In this document: one piece after another, positions 8,408 to 16,873 of the stretch | Numbering within the stretch: position 1 is the stretch's first letter | Layout: the number at the start of each line of letters is the position of its first letter | From: Actinomycetes bacterium | Lineage (GTDB): Bacteria; Actinomycetota; Acidimicrobiia; Acidimicrobiales; JAKAVM01 | Direction: 5' to 3' | NCBI GenBank assembly: GCA_021827485.1 | Contig: JAKAVM010000024.1 | Span: 1-44,456 of the forward strand | Length of the DNA: 44,456 nt | The notes under the pieces: generated by a model | What the model saw: the letters and a program-made list of their open reading frames with translations, nothing else | What the model was told of the DNA's origin: nothing | Databases searched by the model: none | Program-made: the position numbers and the translations under genes

Positions 8408-10050
8408 AGGACCAGAACGTTCATAATAGAATTTCTATAAGAGTTCGGGTAACGTTAGCGCTGGCGGTAGTTCTGATCCTTGGGTTTGCCACTACAGATA
8501 TCGTTACGTTTGTCTCAGTACGAAGTTTCTTGTCGCAAAGGATCGACGCGCAGCTTGCTAGTGCCCGTCTACCAATAGAGCGGTACTTAGATCGACTCAC
8601 TTACTACGAATGTCCTTCTCTTACCGCACTTGAAGATATTGCCGACCCTAATACCTATATACTGACGTTTAATCTAAAGGCATCAACTTCTAGTGGACTA
8701 AATCGCTTTAGGGGATGCTCATCGAATAAAGACAATATTGTTGATAATCCAAGATTTCCATCCGGATCAGATATAAATCCTGATCCTGCTCCCAAACTGC
8801 CTTCTACAATACACTTTAGTATGCCAACCAAAGGGAGAGTCTACGATCCCAGAATCGCCAATGAAAACCTTTCTAGCTTTCAGGTGGCCGCACGTGGTGA
8901 TAGCCACTTTCTATATCGAGTTCAAGCAGTTCCTCTTCCCAGAGGCGCAGTTCTCGTAGTCGCCGCACCGCTGGAGCCAATGAACAATACACTTGCCAAT
9001 TTAATCGACGTGGAAGTTGTAGTATCAATCATCGCATTTATGGTTATGGTTGGCCTTTCAATTCTGATTGTAAGACGAGGACTTTATCCTCTGGTCGGAA
9101 TGGCACGTCAAGCGGAGTCTATTGCAGGTGGGGATTATTCACAAAGGGTTGAGCCTGCCAATCCTATGGATGAAGCTGGGCGCTTGGGGCTGGCATTAAA
9201 TGAAATGCTTTCTCAGATTGAGATTGCTTTCGCTCAGAAAGAAGAGTCAGAAGCTCGGTTACGTCGTTTCCTGGCGGACATTTCTCACGAACTCAGAACT
9301 CCACTAACATCTATCCGAGGTTATGCCGAACTATTTTTTCGAGGTGCAAAGAATAATCCTGAGGATTTAGATAGAGCCCTTTCCCGTATTCAAAGTGAAG
9401 CGGAGCGGATGAACAAACTGGTTAATGACCTTTTGCTTCTGGCGAGGCTAGATCAAGGGCGAGAACTGGAATTTACATCTATTAATATCTGTGACATTGT
9501 TCGCGAAGCAGTTGCAGATGCGTTACTTAGCAACACTGACCGAGAGATTGCACTCAATTGCTCCGATGAAGTTCTTTTTGATGGAGATCAAGATCGCATC
9601 AGACAGTTAGTGTCAAATCTTTTAAATAATGCTTTCGACCACACCCCTGAAGGAACTTCGGTCGAGATTTCACTGTACCAATCCGAGGAAAGCGTTATAC
9701 TCGAAGTGTCCGATCAAGGTAGTGGCGTTGAACCGGAGCTTCAGGAAAAGATATTCGATCGTTTCGTTAGCACGAAGAATCTTCGAGCTGATGAGCTGAG
9801 TAAGTCGATCAGTTCTGGGGCAGTGATCGGTGATGGGGAAAACACCGAGTCCACTAGCAACGACGAAACGCGTACTCAGTCAACTGGCCACGACGCATTT
9901 TTGGGAGGTACCGGCCTTGGTCTATCAATTGCGAGAGCAATTGCCAGGGGTCACGGCGGAGACATCGAACTGGTTGCCAACGGCGAGAAAGGTGCGAAAT
10001 TCAAGGTTACCTTGCCAAAAAGTGCAAGCTTACGCTCCGGCAAGAGCTAA
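8404..10050 (+). CDS. Sensor histidine kinase (HAMP, HisKA, HATPase)
   Basis: A 548-residue membrane kinase paired with the upstream regulator. TM1 is at about 12-35, followed by an external sensor domain of about 160 residues containing scattered cysteines (YYECPS, FRGCSS). TM2 is at about 200-222, then a HAMP region (about 225-278). The H-box ISHELRTP has phospho-acceptor His295. The ATPase has N box NNAFDHTP and G1 DQGSGV. Between the F box (FDRF) and G2 (GGTGLGLS) there is an unusual insertion of roughly 40 residues rich in Ser, Thr, Asp and Glu. The TTG start lies in a TTGA overlap with the regulator stop. The signal sensed is unknown. Confidence 0.92.
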   Translation: MKDQNVHNRISIRVRVTLALAVVLILGFATTDIVTFVSVRSFLSQRIDAQLASARLPIERYLDRLTYYECPSLTALEDIADPNTYILTFNLKASTSSGLNRFRGCSSNKDNIVDNPRFPSGSDINPDPAPKLPSTIHFSMPTKGRVYDPRIANENLSSFQVAARGDSHFLYRVQAVPLPRGAVLVVAAPLEPMNNTLANLIDVEVVVSIIAFMVMVGLSILIVRRGLYPLVGMARQAESIAGGDYSQRVEPANPMDEAGRLGLALNEMLSQIEIAFAQKEESEARLRRFLADISHELRTPLTSIRGYAELFFRGAKNNPEDLDRALSRIQSEAERMNKLVNDLLLLARLDQGRELEFTSINICDIVREAVADALLSNTDREIALNCSDEVLFDGDQDRIRQLVSNLLNNAFDHTPEGTSVEISLYQSEESVILEVSDQGSGVEPELQEKIFDRFVSTKNLRADELSKSISSGAVIGDGENTESTSNDETRTQSTGHDAFLGGTGLGLSIARAIARGHGGDIELVANGEKGAKFKVTLPKSASLRSGKS

Positions 10051-10082
10051 TCAAAGAGGCATCACTGTCATAAAGAACGAAG

Positions 10083-11363
10083 CTAAGGTCGTACAATAGC
10101 TGACAGCACGGCCTGGAGCTTCAATTGGGTTTCGGCTAACTCTCTGATTGGATCTGAATTTGAGACTATTCCGACTCCGGCGTAAAGACGGGCCGTGTTC
10201 TCCTGGATGAAGGCGCTTCGAATACCTACTACGAAATCGCCATTTCCATTTCGATCACACCATCCAACGGGACCGGAATAAAATTCTCTAGGGTAGAGTT
10301 CTATTGCCGACAGGATCTCTATGGACTTTGAAACAGGGTAGCCAGCGATTGCTGGAGTTGGATGTAAGACTCTAACAATATCCAAGATACCTGGGTCGTG
10401 GATGTCGGAATCGATAACTCCACGAATATCTGTCGCTAAGTGCGATACATTACGAAGTGAAATTACTGATGGTGATTTAGGGATACTTAACGCCGAACAA
10501 AATTTAGCCAAAGTTTCACCTACCCAGCTAGCAGTAATTGCGTGCTCATTGCGCTCCTTGGTCGATTCAAGCATGCTTTGAACCAATAAGGTATCGACAT
10601 CATCATTGCCGCTTCGAGCTACAGTACCAGCGAGCGGGAGAGACCTGAGATGACTTTCCTTCCTGGAAATCAATAGCTCCGGACTGGCACCCACAAATCC
10701 TGAAATATGAAAAATTGTACAAGTTGGGTAAAGGTGGGAAAGGCGCTCTAGTATTATTGCCGTATTCAAATTATTGTCAGCCTCGACTAATACTTGTCTT
10801 GAAAGTACTAATTTTTCAATTGAATTCAATCGAATGTGATGCAGACCATGATTGACCTGCTCAATCCAAGTCTGTTTCTCTGGTTGCGATGTAAGAATGA
10901 AACTATTCGGTTCATCAGTAGGTTTGCGTGTCGCGATAATGCATTGGTTAATCTCTTCTATGATAGAGTCACGAGTTGGGAGCTGCTTGGTCCCCTCAGC
11001 CACATGGGTTATCCAGGCTTTCCCATCAGAACGTAGCACGATAGTTGTTTGAGGGACTCGTAAGAAACTTGATTTACTTCTATCAAATCGAATGGCGCCA
11101 ATGAATAGCGGTCCCGAACCTGGTTGCTCAATTTCGTCGATAACCTCTACGGATTTGAGTGCTTGAAGAACTTTGTCGCTATAGCTAATATCGCCTTGGT
11201 CTAGTGTAAGCGTAAAAGCACAGCCGAATCCTGCAATTGTGACTTCGGCATTCTTGAAGTATATCCCGTCGGCGTTGGACAATTGCAGTAACGAAGAAGG
11301 TGTGAAGCTCGAATTGTCAATCTCAAGGGTGCTGGAAATGTAACGGGTATCGCCATTCATCAT
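10083..11363 (-). CDS. menF: Isochorismate synthase
   Basis: A 426-residue chorismate-utilising enzyme (MenF/EntC/DhbC type) that converts chorismate to isochorismate at the head of menaquinone or siderophore synthesis. The C-terminal chorismate-binding domain shows FVGASPELLISR, LPLAGTVAR, ESTKERNEH, LHPTPAIAGYP and a late FYSGPVGWCDRNG block, all typical of isochorismate synthases rather than anthranilate synthase. The N-terminal 150 residues are divergent, as usual in the family. It lies 18 bp downstream of the menaquinone methyltransferase gene, which favours a menaquinone role over siderophore synthesis. No menD, menB or menE is in the window. Confidence 0.88.
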   Translation of the reverse strand: MMNGDTRYISSTLEIDNSSFTPSSLLQLSNADGIYFKNAEVTIAGFGCAFTLTLDQGDISYSDKVLQALKSVEVIDEIEQPGSGPLFIGAIRFDRSKSSFLRVPQTTIVLRSDGKAWITHVAEGTKQLPTRDSIIEEINQCIIATRKPTDEPNSFILTSQPEKQTWIEQVNHGLHHIRLNSIEKLVLSRQVLVEADNNLNTAIILERLSHLYPTCTIFHISGFVGASPELLISRKESHLRSLPLAGTVARSGNDDVDTLLVQSMLESTKERNEHAITASWVGETLAKFCSALSIPKSPSVISLRNVSHLATDIRGVIDSDIHDPGILDIVRVLHPTPAIAGYPVSKSIEILSAIELYPREFYSGPVGWCDRNGNGDFVVGIRSAFIQENTARLYAGVGIVSNSDPIRELAETQLKLQAVLSAIVRP

Positions 11364-11381
11364 TGATGTAAATTGCTTCTG

Positions 11382-12143
11382 CTAAATATCTCTTTTGTGC
11401 GCAAGAAAGAGCTGTGTGGCGCCGAATGTAAAAGTTCGGCGGTCCACATGAGTAAATCCATATCTATAGAACTTGCGAATGAGAACGTTGGTTTCTGGAA
11501 GATATACAACTGAGGCGGGTAAGTACCTATAAGCAGTTTTTGAAGATAAGATCCCTCCGATAAGGGGCACGACTGTACTAAAATGAAAATTGTGAAGGCG
11601 GTAGATAGCCGGATTCGTAGGGGTTGATACCTCAAGAAATGCGGCGACTCCTCTTGGCTTGAGTATGCGGGTGCTCTCGGCAAGCACTTTGTCAAAATTC
11701 AAAAAGTTGCGCACGGCAAACCCGCAGACAAGTGCGTCACAGCTATTAGTAGCGACCGGCAGTGACATTGCATCACCTTGCACTTTGGCGGCACTGTCCT
11801 TAGCTATAGAGCCTTTGGTGGGAGAACCGTTGATGACAGAGCTTCCGGCGCTTTGGCGCAACATTCCGAGCGAAAAATCTATGCCAACAGCCCTATGACC
11901 CTGTTGAGCTAGCAATTTAGAAAATTCGCCAGGTCCACAAGCCAGATCTAGTACAAGTGAATTAGGTTTCAAATCCATAGCAATGAGAGTCTTGTGACGC
12001 CACCATCCATCTAGGCCAAGAGTAAGCAGTGAGTTCATCAGACGATATCGAAAAGCGATGTCATCAAACATATTTCTTACGTACTCACGTTTGGAATCGT
12101 CACTTGGAAGAATGGAGTCCGATCGAGACCTTGTGCTGTTCAC
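11382..12143 (-). CDS. menG: Demethylmenaquinone methyltransferase
   Basis: A 253-residue class I SAM-dependent methyltransferase of the UbiE/MenG family, which methylates demethylmenaquinone in the last step of menaquinone synthesis. Family signatures are YVRNMFDDIAFRYRLMNSLL at the N-terminus, the SAM site VLDLACGPGEFSKLL near residue 65, GDAMSLPVATNSCDALVCGF and the conserved VRNF. The C-terminal IGGILSSKTAYRYLPASV corresponds to the family block that follows the Rossmann core. A low-complexity Ser/Gly/Lys insert (about 95-115) lengthens it slightly over the usual 230-240 residues. It is the first gene of a two-gene unit with menF. Confidence 0.92.
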   Translation of the reverse strand: MNSTRSRSDSILPSDDSKREYVRNMFDDIAFRYRLMNSLLTLGLDGWWRHKTLIAMDLKPNSLVLDLACGPGEFSKLLAQQGHRAVGIDFSLGMLRQSAGSSVINGSPTKGSIAKDSAAKVQGDAMSLPVATNSCDALVCGFAVRNFLNFDKVLAESTRILKPRGVAAFLEVSTPTNPAIYRLHNFHFSTVVPLIGGILSSKTAYRYLPASVVYLPETNVLIRKFYRYGFTHVDRRTFTFGATQLFLAHKRDI

Positions 12144-12161
12144 GTTTCTAAGTCGAGTCTT

Positions 12162-12545
12162 TCAATGATGAATAAGATAAATAATTCGAGGAATAAAAAC
12201 GAGGCAGCCAATTGTCGCTGCTCCAGCTGCGGCCAAAAGTGCTGCTCCCGCCATCACATCCTTGATGATCTTTACGAACTCATTGTGATCAGGGTGTATG
12301 AGGTCCATTACTGCTTCAACTGCACTATTGAGTGCTTCGGCAACCAAAACGACGGTTATTGCAAAGACTAAAGCCGTCCACTGGGCCAACCTAATGCCAA
12401 GAGAAATTCCTGCTATGACACAAATTGCGGTAGCCATTAGGTGAAAACGCATATTTTGCTGGTGCTTTAGCATCCAGCGAATCCCTTGCCAAGCATAAGC
12501 AAATGATTGGAAGAATTTGCGAAGTGATATGTTGTGGTCTAGCAC
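12162..12545 (-). CDS. DgkA-type diacylglycerol/undecaprenol kinase
   Basis: A 127-residue small membrane kinase of the prokaryotic DgkA family. Three hydrophobic helices surround the family signature ALNSAVEAVMDLI (about 69-81), with the catalytic and metal-binding Glu residues of the E-A-L-N-x-A-x-E pattern. VKIIKDVMAGAALLAAAGA follows at about 89-107. Gram-positive members phosphorylate undecaprenol rather than diacylglycerol, so an undecaprenol kinase role in carrier-lipid recycling is likely but not decided by sequence. The gene diverges from bioB with only 28 bp between the starts, and its end lies 18 bp upstream of menG on the same strand, so it may lead the menG-menF unit. Confidence 0.87.
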   Translation of the reverse strand: MLDHNISLRKFFQSFAYAWQGIRWMLKHQQNMRFHLMATAICVIAGISLGIRLAQWTALVFAITVVLVAEALNSAVEAVMDLIHPDHNEFVKIIKDVMAGAALLAAAGAATIGCLVFIPRIIYLIHH

Positions 12546-12573
12546 TTAGTTTTTGATGCTAGAGTAATTCACT

Positions 12574-13626
12574 GTGTCAAGTCGAATTGAAGAAAATCAG
12601 ATGTCCGAAACGAAAATACCTTCTGAAAATGGTCTGGATTTATTAGAGCATGCTAGATCTCGGATGTTAGATGATCAGGAAAGCCTAACACTCGATGAGC
12701 TTTCATCTCTTTCAGAGTTGGACGAGGCCTTGGTACCTCAGTTGGCCCAATTAGCACATGAAGTCCGGCTTGATAGATGTGGTGATCTGGTTGAAATAGA
12801 GGGCATTGTGTCAGTCAAGACCGGGGGTTGTACAGAAGACTGCGCTTTTTGTAGCCAATCATCACAATACGATACTACCGTGAAGGCAACTGCGTTCTTG
12901 GACCTAGAGGAAGTTATGCAGGCAGCAACCGAGACTTTAGAAACAGGTGCAACTGAATTCTGTATCGTGCTCGCGGTAAAGGGTCCTGACGAGAAGATCA
13001 TGCGCAAGCTAGAAGAAATTATTCCAGCTGTTGCCAAGAAAACGGGTTTGAATGTCTCAGTGAGCGCAGGGATCCTAAATCAAGATCAAGCCAAGAGACT
13101 TGCCCAAGTTGGAACGCATCGTTACAACCACAATCTTGAAACTGCTAGAAGTTTTTTCTCTCAAATAGTCTCAACGCATAGTTGGGAACAGCGCGTGGAA
13201 ACCTGTAACTTGGTAACTCAGGCAGGTATGGGTCTGTGTTGCGGGGTGCTTCTTGGGATGGGTGAGACTACTGCGCAAAGGATTGAGTTGATTGGTCAGT
13301 TGCGTGAAGTTGATCCAATTGAAGTACCAATCAATTTTCTGAATCCTCGTCCGGGGACTCCACTAGCAAATAGAGAAAGGCTTTCGGCTATTGAGGCGAT
13401 TAGATGGATAGCCCTTTTTCGTCTGGGACTTCCTAGCGTGATACTAAAGTATGCAGGGGGCCGCGAGGTAACGCTTGGTGAGCTCCAAGCCATGGGGATG
13501 ACATCGGGAATCAATTCATTGATAGTTGGTAACTACTTGACAACGTTGGGTCGATCTCCCCAAGAGGACTTAGCGATGTTGGAAGAACTGTCTATGCCAG
13601 TAGGGGCTCTCGCTGTTGCTATATAG
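12574..13626 (+). CDS. bioB: Biotin synthase
   Basis: A 350-residue radical-SAM enzyme that inserts sulfur into dethiobiotin. The radical-SAM cluster cysteines are in GGCTEDCAFC (86, 90, 93 from the GTG start). YNHNLETARSFF, LLGMGET, NFLNPRPGTPL and YAGGRE are characteristic of BioB. Two expected [2Fe-2S] ligand positions are present (Cys130 in EFC, Cys222 in LCC). By eye the other two are not: the second-cysteine region reads NVSVSAG, and the Arg of the E. coli VRLSAGRE block is Lys292. The start may be GTG 12574 or ATG 12601; the first 9 residues are not conserved. The small BsaP-like gene follows after 14 bp, in operon. Confidence 0.95.
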   Translation: MSSRIEENQMSETKIPSENGLDLLEHARSRMLDDQESLTLDELSSLSELDEALVPQLAQLAHEVRLDRCGDLVEIEGIVSVKTGGCTEDCAFCSQSSQYDTTVKATAFLDLEEVMQAATETLETGATEFCIVLAVKGPDEKIMRKLEEIIPAVAKKTGLNVSVSAGILNQDQAKRLAQVGTHRYNHNLETARSFFSQIVSTHSWEQRVETCNLVTQAGMGLCCGVLLGMGETTAQRIELIGQLREVDPIEVPINFLNPRPGTPLANRERLSAIEAIRWIALFRLGLPSVILKYAGGREVTLGELQAMGMTSGINSLIVGNYLTTLGRSPQEDLAMLEELSMPVGALAVAI

Positions 13627-13640
13627 GCGATTTAGGCGAG

Positions 13641-13835
13641 ATGATTGAGCAGCAAAGATCGATAAAATACTGTTCGGGTTGCGGAAGGCTAGATGGGATG
13701 TGCGAGGGCAAATGCATTTTGGAGTTTGATGCACGAAGGTTTTGTCCTTATTGCGGAAAGCGATTAGCAGTGACCATCACGACGAAGTCGGTGCGGGCTA
13801 AATGTATTGTGGATGGTGAAATAGATGTTAGCTAG
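13641..13835 (+). CDS. bsaP: Biotin synthase auxiliary protein-like (BsaP, Rv1590-type)
   Basis: A 64-residue protein with four CxxC/CxxxC-spaced cysteines: YCSGCG (10-15), CEGKC (21-25) and FCPYCGKRL (34-42), plus a late Cys in RAKC. The order matches the small actinobacterial protein encoded next to bioB, whose M. tuberculosis member Rv1590 (BsaP) is required for BioB activity. The match is in the two zinc-ribbon-like knuckles, a conserved FCP.CG and a C-terminal C...G turn; I recognised it from memory of the family, not by a search. The position 14 bp after bioB and the unusual [2Fe-2S] site of this BioB strengthen the call. The ATG start is preceded by GGCGAG. Confidence 0.78.
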   Translation: MIEQQRSIKYCSGCGRLDGMCEGKCILEFDARRFCPYCGKRLAVTITTKSVRAKCIVDGEIDVS

Positions 13836-13847
13836 CTTGGGCTTAGA

Positions 13848-14408
13848 TCAACGAAACCATATTTGCTTATATTGACGGCTTTCGTTGTGAAGCAATAGTC
13901 CAAGCAGTAAGACGATCCATAGCAGACCCAGCATTCCATAGAGCGAGAAGATTTGCGATACTCCTCCATAGATTGCAGCGGTAAATATTCCTCCAAGATC
14001 AATAATTGCGAGGCCAATCCCTAAGTAAAACCCCCATTTTCGCTCATTTGCAATTGAAAGTCCGGCAAATCCATGTCCGAGCGCAAGAACCAGAAAGACA
14101 ACCCTCACCAAAGAAGAAAGGACCGCTGAAGCTAGAGTAGAGGTTATGGCCAAGGTGCCCAATGTATTGATCACACCTGTTGCACGAAATATTCCAAATA
14201 TGAAAGCAACTCCATAAGATACATCGGAACCTAGATTGATTCCTATGGTCTCCAGCAACGCAAAGACAGCATTGAAATAGAAGAGCAAAACTGCAAATTG
14301 AAGTGTCTGTGGATGAGACCGGTCAGTCCATTTGTGAAAATTCAATAAGTTACTCTCAGCTCGGGATTGGAATAATATAAATACTGATCTTAGATTACTA
14401 GTGTTCAA
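13848..14408 (-). CDS. Hypothetical four- to five-TM membrane protein
   Basis: I do not recognise this 186-residue protein. After about 30 polar residues, five hydrophobic stretches are visible: about 38-57, 62-80, 85-108, 117-145 and 150-172. The motif RSHPQTLQFAVLLFYFNAVF begins the membrane part and resembles a small uncharacterised actinobacterial membrane family. It converges with bsaP (12 bp) and diverges from the VIT-family transporter gene (21 bp between starts). The short divergent gap suggests the true start may lie further in, for example within the first 30 residues. Confidence 0.6.
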   Translation of the reverse strand: MNTSNLRSVFILFQSRAESNLLNFHKWTDRSHPQTLQFAVLLFYFNAVFALLETIGINLGSDVSYGVAFIFGIFRATGVINTLGTLAITSTLASAVLSSLVRVVFLVLALGHGFAGLSIANERKWGFYLGIGLAIIDLGGIFTAAIYGGVSQIFSLYGMLGLLWIVLLLGLLLHNESRQYKQIWFR

Positions 14409-14429
14409 GAAAGTAGTTCAGGTATAACT

Positions 14430-15194
14430 GTGCCCAACAATTCGAGGAGTAAATATAGGCTCAAGGAGCTGGCAACGTCGGGGGACAGTGAGCTGGGTGC
14501 AGAGCATCATCATAGAGATCTGCAAGGTGGGGCTGCTAGGGCGGCAATATTTGGCATAAATGACGGGTTGGTCTCTAACACGGCAATCATACTGGGGGTT
14601 GTAGGGGCCCATCCTGGGCCGGCGGTTGTTCGATTGGTCGGTATCTCAGGAATGTTGGCAGGATCATTTTCCATGGCAGCTGGCGAGTATATATCGATGA
14701 ATGCTCAACGCGAATTATATGAGCGTGAGCTGGAGCTAGAAGCTAGTGAGCTTGTCAACAGGCCGGAATCAGAGCACCGAGAACTGCGCAATATATATGA
14801 GTCGCGCGGTGTCGATCCTGAATTGGCTGACATTTTGGCAACCAATATGATGCGAGATCCCGACCAAGCCCTTAGAACACACGCGCGAGAAGAGCTGGGA
14901 ATTAACCCGGAGAATTTAGGCTCTCCTTGGCAAGCATCAATAGCGTCACTGTTTGCTACGGCGGTTGGGGGGTTTATCCCTTTGTCTGTCTGGTTTATTT
15001 TGAGTTCAACTGCTGCAGTAATTGGTACAATCGTTTCGGTTGGGATAGCAGCTCTTTTGGTGGGAGTCGCCTTGGGCAAGTTTACTGGACGTTCTTTGAT
15101 TTTTTCTGGGATTCGCCAGCTGATGTTCTGTGGCCTGGCAGCAGGCATAACATATGGAATTGGCCACTTGGTTGGTATTAGTGGGATAGGCTGA
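14430..15194 (+). CDS. VIT1/CCC1-family metal transporter
   Basis: A 254-residue VIT (vacuolar iron transporter / CCC1) family protein. The N-terminal HHHRDLQGGAARAAIFGIND followed by GLVSNTAIILGVVGA is the first membrane helix with its conserved Asp-Gly. AGSFSMAAGEYISMNAQREL (about 77-96) is the second conserved block. A central acidic stretch (about 95-160, rich in Glu) corresponds to the cytoplasmic metal-binding domain seen in many bacterial VIT proteins. Three C-terminal hydrophobic helices follow. It likely moves Fe2+ or Mn2+ out of the cytoplasm, as known for the family. The start is GTG at 14430; the His-rich segment is ahead of TM1. Confidence 0.88.
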   Translation: MPNNSRSKYRLKELATSGDSELGAEHHHRDLQGGAARAAIFGINDGLVSNTAIILGVVGAHPGPAVVRLVGISGMLAGSFSMAAGEYISMNAQRELYERELELEASELVNRPESEHRELRNIYESRGVDPELADILATNMMRDPDQALRTHAREELGINPENLGSPWQASIASLFATAVGGFIPLSVWFILSSTAAVIGTIVSVGIAALLVGVALGKFTGRSLIFSGIRQLMFCGLAAGITYGIGHLVGISGIG

Positions 15195-15229
15195 TCGCCC
15201 CAGAACTGTTCGGCGAGTGATTTTATTTA

Positions 15230-16855
15230 TTGATGATGAAAAGGGGGAATAAGTTGTACAAAAGAGTTTCAAGAATAGTCCTGGTTTGCTTGGTAGTGGT
15301 AGTGGCAACAGGGTGCTCTTCGCGAACCAAAGACCAGACTAATCAAGCTACGTCCAAGGCACTACATGGTCCATCAGTGCTAGTAAATGTGGATGCTAGT
15401 AAGTATGAAGGCTTTCAAATTAATAAAGACCTCATTGGAGTAAATGGTCCAGGTCCGCAAGAAGCTATAGCAAACCTAAAGAAAATTGGGGTGCATTGGG
15501 TTAGGACTGACGTGAGTCTAGATGCAACTACAAATGGTGTATTGAACTATAACTGCCAGACCGGCAGTTGGAACCCAGAGTCACTCGACGCAAAGGTTGC
15601 ACAAATTCGTCAGGAGGGTGGAACACCCCTGGAAATCATAGATTATACTCCCAAGTGTTTGGCTGCCAACCCGAATCTTTCCAACTGGAGTCGGCAAGCA
15701 CCAGACCTAGGTTCTAATCAAGCCAAATGGGACAGCTTAATCTCACAAGTCGCTGAACGCGAGATAAAAGTGCAAGGAGTTCGGTACTTTGAAGTCTGGA
15801 ATGAGCCGGATTGGGTTTTCTTCAATGGTGGACTTAGTGAGTATCTTCAGCTATACAAAAATACCGCTCTCGCAATCGAGGAGGTGGCACGGAGCTTAGG
15901 AGTAAAAGTATATATTGGTGGTCCTGCCCTGGCAGACGTCTTAGACACTCAGGATATGAACTGGCTAGGGCCACTACTCCAGTTTGTATCGGCAAATCGA
16001 CTGCCACTTGACTTTATAACTTGGCATTCGTATGCAAATGATCCGTACGCGGGTCCAATATCTGTTGGTGGACCGGAGTTCTGTCTAGGTAGACCTAATG
16101 GACCCGGATCAAACCCTTGTTACTATAATCCAAATTTCAATCCAGATACGATACGAAATGAAGTAATTCAAACTGAGAACGCTCTAAAAGCCTATCCAAA
16201 CATTAAGCCACTTTTGATTGTAGATGAGTGGAATCTCAACGGGGACTATGATCCGCGCCAGAGTCAGACATATGATGCCGCTTACGTTGCTAGTGTTCTG
16301 GAGTCGGTAAACAGTATAGGCCTGAATGGCATGTGCTTTTTTAATGTAAATGATTCTCCTAATAATCCTGCAAACAACTGGGGGTTGCTTACGGCTAAGT
16401 TCAAGCCAAAGCCAGTATATGAAGCTTTTAGGTTCTGGAAGATGATGCAGCCTTACGAGGCCAGCTCTGGCGTTACTTCCATCGCTGGCACAAAACCAGG
16501 GCAGCAGTATGCGATTGCAAATAATTTCTCGAACGGTCAAGTAGGGGTTCTCGGCTCGACGGATAGTAAGAAATCTCAACCATCTAAGGTGTCTATCCTT
16601 CTGTATAATTTCAAGCCCTATGATCTCAGCGGGAATTACGGAATGACAGATCCTACTCCGTATGATCGTAGAATTGACCTAACTGTTTCGGGCTTGAAAG
16701 ATAGCCAATACAAGATTGTTAGGAGGCTCCAAGACGGTAATCACCTTGGGACAATTGTTTCGAGTTCCACGGTTCAAGTCAAGAGTGGAAAATTGGACTT
16801 GAACTTCACTCTTGCTGGTGAAGGTATAGAGCTTGTCGAACTCATTGGGGGTTAG
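15230..16855 (+). CDS. Lipoprotein glycoside hydrolase (TIM-barrel, GH39/GH5-like)
   Basis: An exported lipoprotein of up to 541 residues. A hydrophobic segment ends in the lipobox VATGC, giving a lipid-anchored mature protein. The barrel shows FEVWNEPDW (acid/base Glu after Asn), the typical Asn-Glu of clan GH-A, and LLIVDEWNLNG with the candidate nucleophile Glu; DFITWHSYANDPYAG lies between them. A beta-rich C-terminal domain of about 130 residues follows. This places it in clan GH-A, nearest GH39 or similar, but the substrate is unknown. Starts at TTG 15230, ATG 15233/15236 or TTG 15254 are possible. The last has AAGGGGG 6 bp upstream and would give a standard lipoprotein signal peptide, so I prefer it. 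Confidence 0.82.
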   Translation: MMMKRGNKLYKRVSRIVLVCLVVVVATGCSSRTKDQTNQATSKALHGPSVLVNVDASKYEGFQINKDLIGVNGPGPQEAIANLKKIGVHWVRTDVSLDATTNGVLNYNCQTGSWNPESLDAKVAQIRQEGGTPLEIIDYTPKCLAANPNLSNWSRQAPDLGSNQAKWDSLISQVAEREIKVQGVRYFEVWNEPDWVFFNGGLSEYLQLYKNTALAIEEVARSLGVKVYIGGPALADVLDTQDMNWLGPLLQFVSANRLPLDFITWHSYANDPYAGPISVGGPEFCLGRPNGPGSNPCYYNPNFNPDTIRNEVIQTENALKAYPNIKPLLIVDEWNLNGDYDPRQSQTYDAAYVASVLESVNSIGLNGMCFFNVNDSPNNPANNWGLLTAKFKPKPVYEAFRFWKMMQPYEASSGVTSIAGTKPGQQYAIANNFSNGQVGVLGSTDSKKSQPSKVSILLYNFKPYDLSGNYGMTDPTPYDRRIDLTVSGLKDSQYKIVRRLQDGNHLGTIVSSSTVQVKSGKLDLNFTLAGEGIELVELIGG

Positions 16856-16873
16856 CTAATTAATTCAAAACAG

